A stretch of 64,000 bases of DNA from Leisingera sp. M658 (GCF_025144145.1 NZ_CP083546.1:3116501-3180500); one strand, 5' to 3'. Shown: positions 23,835 through 33,121, counted from the first letter of the stretch. Program-made: numbers and translations. The notes: generated by a model from the sequence alone, not told the origin.

Positions 23835-26210
23835 ATGAATATCAAACGCTCCACCGTGCTGCCGGTTCTGGTGATTGCGGTTGCGGCACTGCTTGCGGCG
23901 CTGCTGATCGGCAGCATGGCGATGTATGCCTCCAGCCGGAAAGATGCGGTGCTGGAAGCCTCGCTTGAGGTGACCCGGCGCGCCAGCGGCGTCAGCACCG
24001 GCATCACGGCCGCCGAAGTTTATGCCCAAGACGTTCTGGCGATGACGCGGCTGATCCCGCAGGAAGAAGTGGCCAGCCAGTTTCAATCTTACCTCAAGGA
24101 AATCAACCGCGATCTCAGCGCCTTGCTGAAGCAACCGCTGCCTGGCCCGCTGCGGGCCGAGGCTGAAACCCTGAATCATACGCTGACAGAGTGGTGCGAA
24201 TTGGCGGTTGTGCTTTTGGGCATCAAACCTGCAAAGGACATTCCCACTCTAAGCACATTGATGATGAGCAGCGAGGCGGTTACCCGGCAAGCTGCCACCG
24301 TGACCGGCCTGGCGGCTGTGCATGCGGAACAGGCCGTTGCGGCGGCGAACCGGGCGTTGTCCCGTATTTTTGTTCTGGGGCTGACCGGCACTGCACTGCT
24401 TATGCTTGCAGCACTGATTTTTGCCATTCGCAAAGCACATGCCGTCTCCGGCGCGATGCAATTGGCGGCTTCCAAGCTGCGGCGGCTGGCAAGCCGGGAG
24501 CAATTTGCGCCTTCACAGGAAGCAAGTGAGATTTCTGCCGTATTTGCGGCGCTGAATACGCTGGAAACCAGTCTGGAGGAAAAGAAGCGGATCGCCGAGC
24601 GGCTGCAGCAGGAAAAAGCCCGGGCTGAAGCTGCCACCGAGACCAAATCCCGCTTCCTGGCAACCATGAGCCACGAGATCCGCACGCCTATCAACGGGGT
24701 TCTGGGGATGGCGGAAGTGCTGAATGAAACCAGCCTGACATCTGAACAGAAATCCTGCACCGGCACCATTCTGGCATCGTCCGAGGCGCTGTTGCGCATC
24801 GTCAACGACATTCTCGATTTCTCCAAGCTGGAGGCCGGAAAAGAGCAGATGCTGGAGCAGCCCTTTAACCTGCGCGATGTGATTTATGACGTCGCCACGC
24901 TGATGTCGCCCAGCGCATCCGCCAAGGGGCTGGAGATCTGTATCGACATCCCGGAGAACACGCCTGCCGTCTTTACCGGCGACAGCGGCCGGGTGCGGCA
25001 GATTCTGATGAACCTGGTGGGCAACGCGGTAAAGTTCACTCTGGAAGGTTACATCAGCATCACCCTGAACTACGACGCCAGCCATGCTATTCCTCTGTGC
25101 ATCGATGTACGTGATACCGGGGTCGGCATCCCCGAAGGCAGCATCGGCCAAATCTTTCACGCTTTCGAGCAGGTCGAAAGCACCACCGCCCGGCGATTTG
25201 AGGGCACCGGTCTGGGCCTGGCAATCTCGTCGCGCCTGGCGCAGGCCATGGGCGGGCGGATTGATGTGAACTCTGAGGCCGGCACCGGGTCCTGCTTCAC
25301 TGTTTGCCTGACGCTGCCGGTTGCGGCTCCGGCGTCCGCCCTTTCCCGGCCGCTTGCGGGCAAACTGGTGGCTGTGGCTGCGGATCTGGCCTTTGCCCGC
25401 GACGTGCGGCAGCGCCAGCTGGCTCTTTGGGGGGCAGACACAATCGCGCTTCACGGCATGGACGGTCTGCTGGAAAAAGTGGCCGCAATGGCTGCTGAAC
25501 AGCGGCAGCCGGATCTGGTGCTGGTTGAAACCAGCCTGCCGCTGGAGCAAGCCAGAAGCCTGTGCCGGAACCTGCACAGTCTGCCAGGGTGCAGGGAAAT
25601 GCCGATCATTTTCTGCACCGGCGGCCAGATGCTGGCCGAATATGAAGTGCTGAAGGAATGCAAGACATTGCGTGTGCTGATGAAACCGGCACGCAACAAA
25701 TTGCTACTGCAGACCCTGCAGGAGGTCTTGAACATTGGTGTTCTGCCGGCCGCCGCAGAGCTGCCAAGCGCCGGACAGACAGCCGGGCAATTCAGCCACT
25801 TGCGCCTGCTGGCAGCAGAGGACAACCGTACCAACCAACTGGTTTTGCAGAAAATGCTGGCCCCTACCGGCATTCAGCTGACCATTTGCAGCAATGGGCA
25901 AGAAGCCGTGGATACATTTATCGCACAACGTTTCGATCTGGTGCTGATGGACATGTCGATGCCGGTGATGGATGGCCTTGAAGCCACCCGGCGCCTGCGG
26001 GCCTGGGAGCAGGAGAACGGCCGGGCGCCCTGCCCGGTCCTTGCGCTGACCGCCAATGTGCTGAGCACCGACGAAGCGGCCTGCCGCGCCGCAGGCATGG
26101 TTGAGTTTCTTTCCAAGCCGATGCGCAAGCAGCTGCTGCTGGAACAAATTGCCAAGTGGACTGATACGCCGTCTGCCACTGATGCAACGCTGCAGGCCCG
26201 GCAAGCCTGA
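23835..26210 (+). CDS. hybrid sensor histidine kinase with two receiver domains
   Basis: 791 aa. Membrane segments at about 9-30 and 175-198 enclose a periplasmic helical sensor of about 145 residues. A cytoplasmic linker with a coiled coil (about 235-268) leads to the HisKA box MSHEIRTPINGVLGMAE with His280, and HATPase boxes DTGVGIPEG and GTGLGLAIS. The first receiver (about 510-640) is degenerate: its phospho-acceptor position is Glu565 (VLVETSLP). The second (about 655-775) is canonical, with Asp706 in DLVLMDMSMPVMDG and Lys in FLSKPMRK. Starts 25 bases after the peroxidase stop, so probably co-transcribed with it. Signal and output are unknown. Confidence 0.9.
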   Translation: MNIKRSTVLPVLVIAVAALLAALLIGSMAMYASSRKDAVLEASLEVTRRASGVSTGITAAEVYAQDVLAMTRLIPQEEVASQFQSYLKEINRDLSALLKQPLPGPLRAEAETLNHTLTEWCELAVVLLGIKPAKDIPTLSTLMMSSEAVTRQAATVTGLAAVHAEQAVAAANRALSRIFVLGLTGTALLMLAALIFAIRKAHAVSGAMQLAASKLRRLASREQFAPSQEASEISAVFAALNTLETSLEEKKRIAERLQQEKARAEAATETKSRFLATMSHEIRTPINGVLGMAEVLNETSLTSEQKSCTGTILASSEALLRIVNDILDFSKLEAGKEQMLEQPFNLRDVIYDVATLMSPSASAKGLEICIDIPENTPAVFTGDSGRVRQILMNLVGNAVKFTLEGYISITLNYDASHAIPLCIDVRDTGVGIPEGSIGQIFHAFEQVESTTARRFEGTGLGLAISSRLAQAMGGRIDVNSEAGTGSCFTVCLTLPVAAPASALSRPLAGKLVAVAADLAFARDVRQRQLALWGADTIALHGMDGLLEKVAAMAAEQRQPDLVLVETSLPLEQARSLCRNLHSLPGCREMPIIFCTGGQMLAEYEVLKECKTLRVLMKPARNKLLLQTLQEVLNIGVLPAAAELPSAGQTAGQFSHLRLLAAEDNRTNQLVLQKMLAPTGIQLTICSNGQEAVDTFIAQRFDLVLMDMSMPVMDGLEATRRLRAWEQENGRAPCPVLALTANVLSTDEAACRAAGMVEFLSKPMRKQLLLEQIAKWTDTPSATDATLQARQA

Positions 26211-26446
26211 CACGCAGGGTCCCGGCCTTTGGCTTTACCTGTGACGCAATGGCGCTGATCCGTCATGAAAATCACGACAATACACAAAATCACACTAATT
26301 CGTGATAAAGTGGGCGCCTGTCTGTGCCCCGGATTGAGTGCATTTCCGGAACCTGGGAAGGCGTTTGCCGGCACCGCTCGCACGGGGATGGCGAGCCGCA
26401 CTCAATGGCAGTTTTGGTGAAGGTTAATGAGTGATTGGGGGATCAC

Positions 26447-28531
26447 ATGTCCAGTTTACAGATCGGGGCCGCACGCCCCGCCGATGGCTATGCCGCACAT
26501 TCCGAAAATCCAACTTGGGGGGCAACTGGCACAGGTCTGCTGCATTTGGCGCCCAGCGGCCTGACATCTGATGGCGGCATGGCCGGGGCAGACCGGCCCA
26601 ACCCGCGTGAGATTTCCAATATCCTTTCTGCACAAGACGGCAGCACTGCAAATGCGGCAGGCGCCTCGGATTTCCTGTGGATCTGGGGACAGTTTCTGGA
26701 TCATGACCTGTCGCTGACCGGGGCCGAAAGCGAGACCGGGGCAGATATCGAAGTCCCGGCGGGAGATCCGTTTTTCGATCCTTTCGGCACCGGTGACGCC
26801 GTCATTCCCTTTACCCGCGTGGCACAGCAGGACGGTGAGTACCTCAATGAGATCACCGCATTTATCGATGCCTCCATGATCTATGGCTCGACGGTGGAAA
26901 CTGTCGCAGCAATGCGGGACGAAGGCGGCAGGCTGCGGATGACCAAGGACGGGTATCTGGACCGGGATGGCGACGGTTTCCTGACCGGGGACGTCCGCGC
27001 CGCAGAAAATGTGGCCCTGTCCTCGATGCACACGGTTTTCACCCGCGAGCACAACCGGCTGGTCGGGGAACTGGCTGCAAGGGATCCCGATCTGACAGAT
27101 GACCAGTTGTTTGAGGCCGCCCGCGCCAGGGTCGAAGCGCTGGTGCAGAGTGTCACCTTCAAGGAGTTTCTCCCCCTATTGATCGGCCAAGACGCGCTTG
27201 GGGCCTATCAGGGCTATGACCCTGACGTGAACCCTGGCATTGCAATCGAGTTTTCTACCGCCGTGTTCCGGCTGGGGCATACGCTTTTGCCGGCCAATCT
27301 GCAGCTGGTAGCAGCTGACGGAACCGCCGGCCTGCTGGCGTTGCGGGACGCGTTCTTTCAGCCGCACCTGCTGAAGGAACCGGATATGATCGAAAACGTC
27401 ATGCGCGGTGCGGCAACCCAAGCGTCCGAAGCCGTTGACACAATGGTGGTCGAGGATGTGCGCTCGTTCCTGTTCGGACCGCCTGGCGCCGGCGGGCTTG
27501 ACCTGGCGGCGCTGAACATTCAACGCGGGCGCGATCTGGGGGTTGCCAGCTATAACGATCTGCGGGAAGCGCTTGGCCTTGGCAGGGCAGAAAACTTTTC
27601 CGATATAACACAGGATGCCGGTTTGGCAGCCAGGCTGGAAGAGGCCTATGGCGAGACCGATCTGGTCGATGCATGGGTTGGCGGGCTGGCCGAAGACCCG
27701 ACCGGCGGCGGGCTGCTTGGGGAAACCTTTACCACGGTGATGGTGGACCAGTTCACCCGCCTGCGCAGCGGGGATCCATTCTGGAGTGAAGGACGCGAAG
27801 GTATTCCCACCAGCGAGTTGAAGGCGCTGTGGGACACAAACCTGTCCGAAATCATTTTGCGCAACACTGATATCGGCGCCATTCAAAAGGACATTTTTAC
27901 GGCGATGGATAGGGCTGCCGGCACAATCGGCGATGACACCCTTGAAGGCGGTGCCGGACGCGATTTCCTGTTCGGCAGCGATGGCGCAGACAGCCTGGCT
28001 GGCCGGGCCGGCGGCGATGACCTTCAGGGGGGGCGCGGCAAGGACACACTTGCTGGCAACCAGGGGGACGATTGCCTGGACGGCGGCGCTGGCCGGGACC
28101 GTTTGAATGGCGGATTCGGGGAAGACTTCATCTTTGGCGGCACTGGCAAGGATAATATCACAGGGGGGCAGGACAACGACAGCCTGTCAGGCGGGCGCGG
28201 CATGGACAGGCTGTCCGGGAACAAGGGCAACGACACGCTTGACGGCGGCCTGCATGCCGACACTCTGACCGGCGGCACCGGGGATGATTTGCTGACCGGC
28301 GGCGCTGGCGGCGACTGTTTTCTGTTCCGGACCCGGCACCATGGGGATGACACCATCACGGATTTTGAACTTGGCCTTGATGAAATCAAGGTTACAGGAC
28401 CAATGCGCCATTCATTGTCTATTGAGGACACAGAAGGCGGTCTGAAATTCTCGGATGGTGCAAACTGGTCCGTGTTGCTGGAGGACATCAGCATGGGCGA
28501 CTGGTTCCAATCCGGCGACAGCCTGTTCTGA
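26447..28531 (+). CDS. animal-type haem peroxidase with C-terminal RTX calcium-binding repeats
   Basis: 694 aa from ATG 26447 (the TTG 12 bases earlier is a less likely start). The peroxidase domain (about 10-480) carries the distal His86 in WGQFLDHDLSL and the proximal His278 in FRLGHTLLP, as in myeloperoxidase/MopA relatives. From about 492 to 625 run nonapeptide repeats of the type GGxGxDxLx (for example GAGRDFLFG, GGTGDDLLT). No signal peptide; the RTX tail and the terminal hydrophobic-acidic segment indicate type I secretion. Homologues include secreted peroxidases linked to Mn(II) oxidation in Aurantimonas, Erythrobacter and Roseobacter. No secretion genes are next to it. Confidence 0.92.
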   Translation: MSSLQIGAARPADGYAAHSENPTWGATGTGLLHLAPSGLTSDGGMAGADRPNPREISNILSAQDGSTANAAGASDFLWIWGQFLDHDLSLTGAESETGADIEVPAGDPFFDPFGTGDAVIPFTRVAQQDGEYLNEITAFIDASMIYGSTVETVAAMRDEGGRLRMTKDGYLDRDGDGFLTGDVRAAENVALSSMHTVFTREHNRLVGELAARDPDLTDDQLFEAARARVEALVQSVTFKEFLPLLIGQDALGAYQGYDPDVNPGIAIEFSTAVFRLGHTLLPANLQLVAADGTAGLLALRDAFFQPHLLKEPDMIENVMRGAATQASEAVDTMVVEDVRSFLFGPPGAGGLDLAALNIQRGRDLGVASYNDLREALGLGRAENFSDITQDAGLAARLEEAYGETDLVDAWVGGLAEDPTGGGLLGETFTTVMVDQFTRLRSGDPFWSEGREGIPTSELKALWDTNLSEIILRNTDIGAIQKDIFTAMDRAAGTIGDDTLEGGAGRDFLFGSDGADSLAGRAGGDDLQGGRGKDTLAGNQGDDCLDGGAGRDRLNGGFGEDFIFGGTGKDNITGGQDNDSLSGGRGMDRLSGNKGNDTLDGGLHADTLTGGTGDDLLTGGAGGDCFLFRTRHHGDDTITDFELGLDEIKVTGPMRHSLSIEDTEGGLKFSDGANWSVLLEDISMGDWFQSGDSLF

Positions 28532-28771
28532 CCGCAACTGGGCTGATGCACGGCCACCTGGATGAGACACGCCGTCCGCCGCATCGGCAACAGCCGGCCG
28601 CCGATCGGAAACATTGCCCCGGCCCGCGGGGCGTGATGTCGTATGTCCCCCATCCGCTGACGCAATCAAAGGACAGGCACCGTCTGGCGCGCGGCTAGAA
28701 TGCCCGATCAGTTTCCGCAAGGCCGCATAGCCCAAGCGGAAGGCGACAGGCATCGGGGAGGACGCGCCGCC

Positions 28772-30703
28772 ATGAAAGACAAGACAACCACCACCGAACA
28801 GGCCATGGCACTGATCCGGGACGGGGATGTCGTGACCACCACCGGGTTTGTGCAAAGCTGCATCCCGGAAATGCTGCACGCGGCCTTGGAAAAGCGGTTC
28901 ATCGAGGAAGGCGTCCCCCGTGACCTCACACTGATCATGTGCGCAGGCGCCGGCGACAGCAAGGGTTTGGGGACCGGACGGCTGCACCATGACGGCCTGT
29001 TGCGCCGGGTGATTGCCGGCAACTTCGGGCGGATGCCCAAGGTTGCGCAGGCCGCACAAGAGAACAAGATCTGCGGTTACAACCTGCCGCAGGGGGTGAT
29101 CTCGCAGCTTTACCGCGCCTGCGCCGCAGGCCAGCCCGGGCTGTTCTCCAAGGTCGGCCTGCACACCTATGTCGATCCCCGCCATGGCGGCGGCAAGGTC
29201 AACAAAGTGACCGAGGAGGACATCGTCCGCTACCACAAAGTCGATGGCGAGGAATGGCTGTTCTACAAGGCCACCAAGATCGACGTCGCCTTTATTCGCG
29301 GCACCAGCGCCGACCGCTCTGGCAACATCAGCATGGAGCGTGAGGCGCTGACGCTGGACTGCCTGGCCCAGGCCATGGCCGCCCATAACAACGGCGGCAT
29401 CGTCATCGCCCAGGTGGAGCGCATTGTCGAGGACGGCTCGATCAAGCCCAAGGACGTCAAGATCCCTGGCCTGTTGGTGGACTGTGTCTGCGTTGCCGAT
29501 GATCCGGACATGCACCGGATGAATTATGGCGTGCAGCATAACCCTGCCCTGTCCGGCGAGATCCGGGTGCCGGTCGAAGGCATCGCCAAGATGCCGCTGG
29601 ATCAGCGCAAGATCATCGCCCGCCGCGCCGCCTTTGAACTGCCGCCCAACGGTGCCGTAAATCTGGGCGTTGGCGCCCCCGACGGGGTCGCGGCCGTCGC
29701 CAACGAGGAAAAAGCCACCCCTTACATCACCCTCACAACCGAAGCCGGCGCGGTCGGCGGCGTGCTTGCAGGCGGTTCCAGCTTCGGCTCCTCAGCCAAT
29801 GCCGATGCCATCATCGATCAGAACCAGATGTTCGATTTCTACGACGGCGGCGGCCTCGACCTCACCTGCCTCGGCATGGCGGAATGCGACGCCGAGGGCA
29901 GCGTCAACGCCTCGCGCTTTGGCGGCAGGCTGAACGGCTGCGGCGGCTTCATAAACATCTCGCAGAACTCCCGCGCCGTGGTCTTTGCCGGCACCTTCAC
30001 CGCCGGCGGGCTGAAGGTGGCTGTCGAAGATGGCAACCTGCGCATTGTCCAGGAAGGCCGCAACAAGAAGTTCGTGCGCCTGATCGAACAGATCACCTTC
30101 TCCGGCCCTTACGCCTCGCAGCGCTCGCAGCCGGTGCTTTACGTGACCGAACGCTGCGTGCTGCAGCTGACGCCCAAGGGGCTGGAACTGATCGAGATTG
30201 CGCCCGGCATTGACCTACAGTGCGATATCCTGGATCAGATGGAATTCAAGCCGATCATCGAAAACGTCACCCAGATGGACCCGCGCATTTTCAAGGATGA
30301 GCAGATGGGACTGATGAACGACCTGCTGAACCTGAACCTGTCAGAGCGGGTCACATATGATGCCGCGCGCCACACCATGTTCCTCAACCTCGAAGGCTGG
30401 AGCGTCAAGAAGAAGCGCGACATCGAGGACCTGACCCGGGTCTTGCAGGACGCCTTTGCCAAAAGCGGCCAGGATGTGAACATGGTGATGAACCAGAACG
30501 GCTTCCGCATTGCCGAGGATCTGCAGGATGCCTATGCGGCATCGGTCGGCCGGACACTGGAACGCCACAGCGCGTCGATTGCCCACTACACCACCAGCGC
30601 CTTCATGCGCCTGAAGATGCAAGGCACCCTCGCCAGCCGCAGCGTGCAACCGCATATTTTCGAGAGCGGTGAAGAAGCGCATCAGGCCATTTGGGGGTCC
30701 TGA
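28772..30703 (+). CDS. class I CoA-transferase (acyl-CoA:acetate/3-ketoacid), long form
   Basis: 643 aa from ATG 28772 (GGGGAGG upstream). Fused alpha and beta CoA-transferase halves as in YdiF/propionate CoA-transferase. The catalytic Glu324 is in TTEAGAVGG, which fits the ExGxxG active-site pattern; the N-terminal half shows ICGYNLPQGVISQLYR. The protein is about 110-120 residues longer than the usual 520-530 aa; the extra C-terminal domain (about 525-643) is not recognised. Substrate pair unknown. It stands alone, with no dehydrogenase or thiolase genes adjacent. Confidence 0.85.
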   Translation: MKDKTTTTEQAMALIRDGDVVTTTGFVQSCIPEMLHAALEKRFIEEGVPRDLTLIMCAGAGDSKGLGTGRLHHDGLLRRVIAGNFGRMPKVAQAAQENKICGYNLPQGVISQLYRACAAGQPGLFSKVGLHTYVDPRHGGGKVNKVTEEDIVRYHKVDGEEWLFYKATKIDVAFIRGTSADRSGNISMEREALTLDCLAQAMAAHNNGGIVIAQVERIVEDGSIKPKDVKIPGLLVDCVCVADDPDMHRMNYGVQHNPALSGEIRVPVEGIAKMPLDQRKIIARRAAFELPPNGAVNLGVGAPDGVAAVANEEKATPYITLTTEAGAVGGVLAGGSSFGSSANADAIIDQNQMFDFYDGGGLDLTCLGMAECDAEGSVNASRFGGRLNGCGGFINISQNSRAVVFAGTFTAGGLKVAVEDGNLRIVQEGRNKKFVRLIEQITFSGPYASQRSQPVLYVTERCVLQLTPKGLELIEIAPGIDLQCDILDQMEFKPIIENVTQMDPRIFKDEQMGLMNDLLNLNLSERVTYDAARHTMFLNLEGWSVKKKRDIEDLTRVLQDAFAKSGQDVNMVMNQNGFRIAEDLQDAYAASVGRTLERHSASIAHYTTSAFMRLKMQGTLASRSVQPHIFESGEEAHQAIWGS

Positions 30704-30720
30704 AGCGGACACAAGCCCGC

Positions 30721-30741
30721 GCCAGCCCGTATCGGGCTGGC
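30721..30741 (+). terminator. hairpin terminator after the CoA-transferase
   Basis: GCCAGCCCG (30721-30729) and CGGGCTGGC (30733-30741) form a perfect 9-bp stem with a TAT loop, 18 bases after the stop codon. Followed by a pyrimidine-rich stretch rather than a pure T-tract. The rest of the 300-base gap to the tRNA shows no gene. Confidence 0.65.
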
Positions 30742-31002
30742 CACCCCTTCCGCACCCGTCCGCGCGCGCCGGAGAACCGGTCTGGCTGTTCGTTCCGGCA
30801 CTTGGCAGGCGCACAAAACATGTCATGCAAAAGATCCGTAAACCCTTAAGTTAAATACGGTTTCCAAGGGCATCGGGTTGCCGCCAGCCGATGAAAGCTT
30901 GGGGCCATGCAGATTTTCCAAGGAGAGCGGGACAGGAACTGCATTTTTTTTAAAAACCCTCTTGCACCCCCCCGCAACAAACTTTAGACAGCGCCTCACC
31001 GA

Positions 31003-31077
31003 TGGGGTGTAGCCAAGTGGTAAGGCAGCAGTTTTTGGTACTGTGTATCGTAGGTTCGAATCCTACCACCCCAGCCA
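31003..31077 (+). tRNA. tRNA-Gln (anticodon TTG)
   Basis: The acceptor stem TGGGGTG (31003-31009) pairs with CACCCCA (31067-31073). The D stem is GCC/GGC, the anticodon stem is GCAGT/ACTGT with loop TTTTGGT (anticodon TTG at 31035-31037), the T arm contains GGTTCGAATCC, the discriminator is G, and CCA is encoded at 31075-31077. Reads CAA codons. A decayed mobile region begins immediately downstream, as is common at tRNA genes. Confidence 0.95.
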
Positions 31078-31240
31078 TCGGCCTCTCACTGAACAAACCA
31101 AGGCACCCGAGGGACCCGTAACCCCCGAACTGCCCCCGTTTTCGGCCCCAGTTAGTTTGCGTGCTGCTGGCGGCTTCAGAACGGGTGTTAGGAGTGGATC
31201 GGGAGGCCCCCAGTAGATCGCTGGAGGCCACCGCCACAGG
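31078..31240. other. stretch between tRNA-Gln and the HNH gene
   Basis: About 160 bases with no gene or recognised repeat. I looked for a duplicate of the tRNA 3' end (an attachment site) here and to 33.4 kb and found none. Confidence 0.4.
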
Positions 31241-31615
31241 TTAGAGCAAGCTGAAGTCCACACCGTTCGCCCAATGATCCCAGTCGTCGCGCTTGTTATC
31301 CGCCGCTGACCCCTCGATCAGATGCTCTGGCCGACAGCACAGTTCGTTACCGCACCGATGCCGAACCATCGTCGTCGTCCCGATGACCGCCCGGTTGACG
31401 ACACAGTAGACGAACCTCGCCGCCGCGACCTGCCGCCCCCGGAACCGCATCTTGGGCCGTCCCTGAGTGGCTTTTACCCAGCATCCGTTCTCGTCTTCCA
31501 CCGTCTGCGCTAGGAGGGAGTTGGCCCTCGCAAGGGCCTCCTCGTAGTGATTGTTGATGACGTCCAGCAGCCAAAGCTCGCTGTCGTCTTGAAGCTCGAA
31601 GTACACATCCTTCAT
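31241..31615 (-). CDS. HNH endonuclease, phage type
   Basis: 124 aa. The C-terminal half carries the signature of small phage/plasmid HNH enzymes: ENGCWVKAT, then VRHRCGNELCCRPEHLIEGS, holding the catalytic His and the two zinc Cys, and a final ADNKRDDW. Its ATG overlaps the TGA of an upstream gene whose body has been replaced by an IS3 fragment. Probably a leftover of a prophage or other integrated element. A second, broken copy of the same gene start is at about 33.2 kb. Confidence 0.8.
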   Translation of the reverse strand: MKDVYFELQDDSELWLLDVINNHYEEALARANSLLAQTVEDENGCWVKATQGRPKMRFRGRQVAAARFVYCVVNRAVIGTTTMVRHRCGNELCCRPEHLIEGSAADNKRDDWDHWANGVDFSLL

Positions 31616-31685
31616 TCGATGATCTCCACTTCTCCGAATGGACCGCCACGGTCGAGATAGTCGCTGACGCGCACCGGCTCGAAGT
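31612..31685 (-). pseudogene. 3' tail of a gene truncated by an IS3 fragment
   Basis: The frame reads PDFEPVRVSDYLDRGG and then PFGEVEIIE-stop, ending at 31612 with an ATGA overlap to the HNH start. Upstream it runs directly into IS3 sequence at 31686. A diverged copy of the same tail, ending GEVELIE, is at 33212-33254. Family unknown; the first part of the gene is missing. Confidence 0.6.
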
Positions 31686-32160
31686 CAGGCGTTCCTCATC
31701 AGCACGCCCTTGAGGCAATTGCCGCTGTGTGGACCGGTGCTGGCCCAGAACGCGGCAAACGCGACGCTCGGAAACCTTCATTTGGCTGCGCACATGATCA
31801 ATGCAGGACCGGCGGCGGGAGGGGCTCAGAAGTTTCCCTTTGCGGCCTCGGACAGGATCAATTTGTCCAGTGTCAGGTCCGAAACCGCCCGGCGAAGCCG
31901 CTCGTTTTCCTTCTGCAGCCGCTTTAGTTCTTTAAGCTGTTCCGTGCCCATTCCGCCGTACTTCTTCTTCCAGCGATAGTAGGTCTGTTCCGTAACGCCG
32001 ATCTGACGGATCGCGTCTATGCGGGGCATGCCTTGCCCCATCAAGACTTCAACCTGCCGTAACTTCACGACAATCTCTTCAGGCTTGGGCCTCTTGGTCG
32101 CCATCTATGGTCCTCCGTTTCCTAATCATAGGGGCGGACCACTTCTTTGGGGGAGACTCA
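31686..32160 (-). mobile_element. truncated IS3-family element (copy 1)
   Basis: 475 bases matching 50727-51201 of the full-length copy with the same length and, by eye, a single base difference (K/N codon in orfA). It keeps orfA, the first part of orfB and the right-hand terminal repeat, and is cut at 31686 inside orfB. The near-identity implies a recent duplication or gene conversion. Confidence 0.9.
31826..32104 (-). CDS. IS3-family transposase OrfA (helix-turn-helix), copy 1
   Basis: 92 aa. Helix-turn-helix with AIRQIGVTEQTYYRWKKKYGG and a following leucine-zipper-like coil (LKELKRLQKENERLRRAV). OrfA binds the IS ends; with orfB it makes the OrfAB transposase through a -1 frameshift. Here orfB is truncated, so the element cannot move by itself. 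Confidence 0.9.
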   Translation of the reverse strand: MATKRPKPEEIVVKLRQVEVLMGQGMPRIDAIRQIGVTEQTYYRWKKKYGGMGTEQLKELKRLQKENERLRRAVSDLTLDKLILSEAAKGNF

Positions 32161-32188
32161 GGCGGACCACTTCTTTGGGGGAGGCTCA
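32133..32188. repeat. tandem duplicate of the IS3 right-end repeat (2 x 28 bp)
   Basis: The terminal 28 bases of copy 1 (32133-32160, ending GGGGGAGACTCA) are followed immediately by a second 28-base copy (32161-32188, ending GGGGGAGGCTCA) with one difference. The full-length copy at 51.2 kb has only one such end. This is the footprint of a second, otherwise lost, element or of a tandem-insertion intermediate. Confidence 0.8.
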
Positions 32189-32340
32189 CTCTCATCTGCT
32201 CCGACCTACTGCACCCGCCTCTGCGTCTATGACCCGCGCAGTGGACGGATGACTTCTCCCGGCGCCATCGGGAGTTGGCGGTGGGAGCAGTACTGACGCC
32301 AGCCGAACATCCCAGCCAGCACCTCTGACTGAGGGGCGCT

Positions 32341-32578
32341 AGGTGATGCTGTCACCCGGTCTGCTGGGCCTGTTGCGGGAGTACTGAAAGAAGCACGGCC
32401 CGAAGGCTGGCTATTCCTGGGATAGCCTAAGATCAATCCGATCTCATCGCGCCAGTTGAACCGAGCTTTCACATCCGCCAAGCTCATGGCTGGGATCAGC
32501 AAGCCTGCCACCTTGCACACGCTGCGCCACAGCTTCGCGACGCACTTGCTAGACCGTCGCCCCAGCGCGGCGGCGTAA
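32341..32578 (+). pseudogene. remnant of an IS91-type tyrosine recombinase
   Basis: Broken into two frames with internal stops. One frame reads VMLSPGLLGLLREY; the other reads ARPEGWLFLG, then RQLNRAF and MAGISKPATLHTLRHSFATHLL in part, with the diagnostic HTLRHSFATHLL box of tyrosine recombinases (its Arg and His are catalytic). It ends at TAA 32576-32578, before the catalytic Tyr. The pattern matches the small integrases that accompany IS91 elements. Confidence 0.7.
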
Positions 32579-32650
32579 GCCCGGTGAACGCTCTACAGCC
32601 GGTGGAAGCGCCTCCTCTCAGGCATGCTTCACATGCCCTGCCCGGCAGTG

Positions 32651-32783
32651 AACACGACCTATCTCAAGGCACACCGCACCGCGACCAGTATGGCCGCGAA
32701 AAAGGGGGGCGTGGCCGCCTGATCCGCAGAACCAATGGTGGCATGAATACCAAACTGCATACCGTCTGTGAAAGCCAGTGTCT
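32651..32783 (+). pseudogene. remnant of an IS5-family (IS427-like) transposase
   Basis: The frame gives TTYLKAHRTATSMAAKKGG, then shifts to GRLIRRTNGGMNTKLHTVC, the family's internal motif. A frameshift near 32705 and loss of both ends make it inactive. It abuts a second, oppositely oriented IS5-type fragment. Confidence 0.7.
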
Positions 32784-33048
32784 TCTGCCTGCAGTAAAAG
32801 GTGGCGAAGCCGGCCACGGGCCAATCCAGACCTGCCAACCGGTGCGGGCTCGACACCATCCCGGCGGTCTGTCGCAAGGACAGTTTGAACAGCACTTTGA
32901 TGAGCAGACAAAACCGGATCGCCGCGCCGGAAAAGACCGCTGGGCGGCCTGAGCGGCGTTTCTGCGGCGTGCGCCAGGTCATGCCCTAGTCCACCCGGAT
33001 CAGCAGCGAGCCCTGCTTGCGCAACGCGGCGTTGCAGCTGGACCGGTT
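32779..33048 (-). pseudogene. remnant of a second IS5-family (IS903-like) transposase
   Basis: Read leftward: NAALRKQGSLLIRVD, an in-frame TAG, then MTWRTPQKRRSGRPAVFSG, AAIRFCLLIKVLFKLSLRQT and AGLDWPVAGFATFYCRQKTL. The DDE domain is lost at the junction with the IS427-like piece. The TAG lies at 32986-32988. Confidence 0.75.
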
Positions 33049-33121
33049 TGTCGTGTGATAGCGGGAGGCGGATGGTTTGTTCAAGCGGGCCGTGTAAGTG
33101 CATGGATTCCTGATGTGAATC

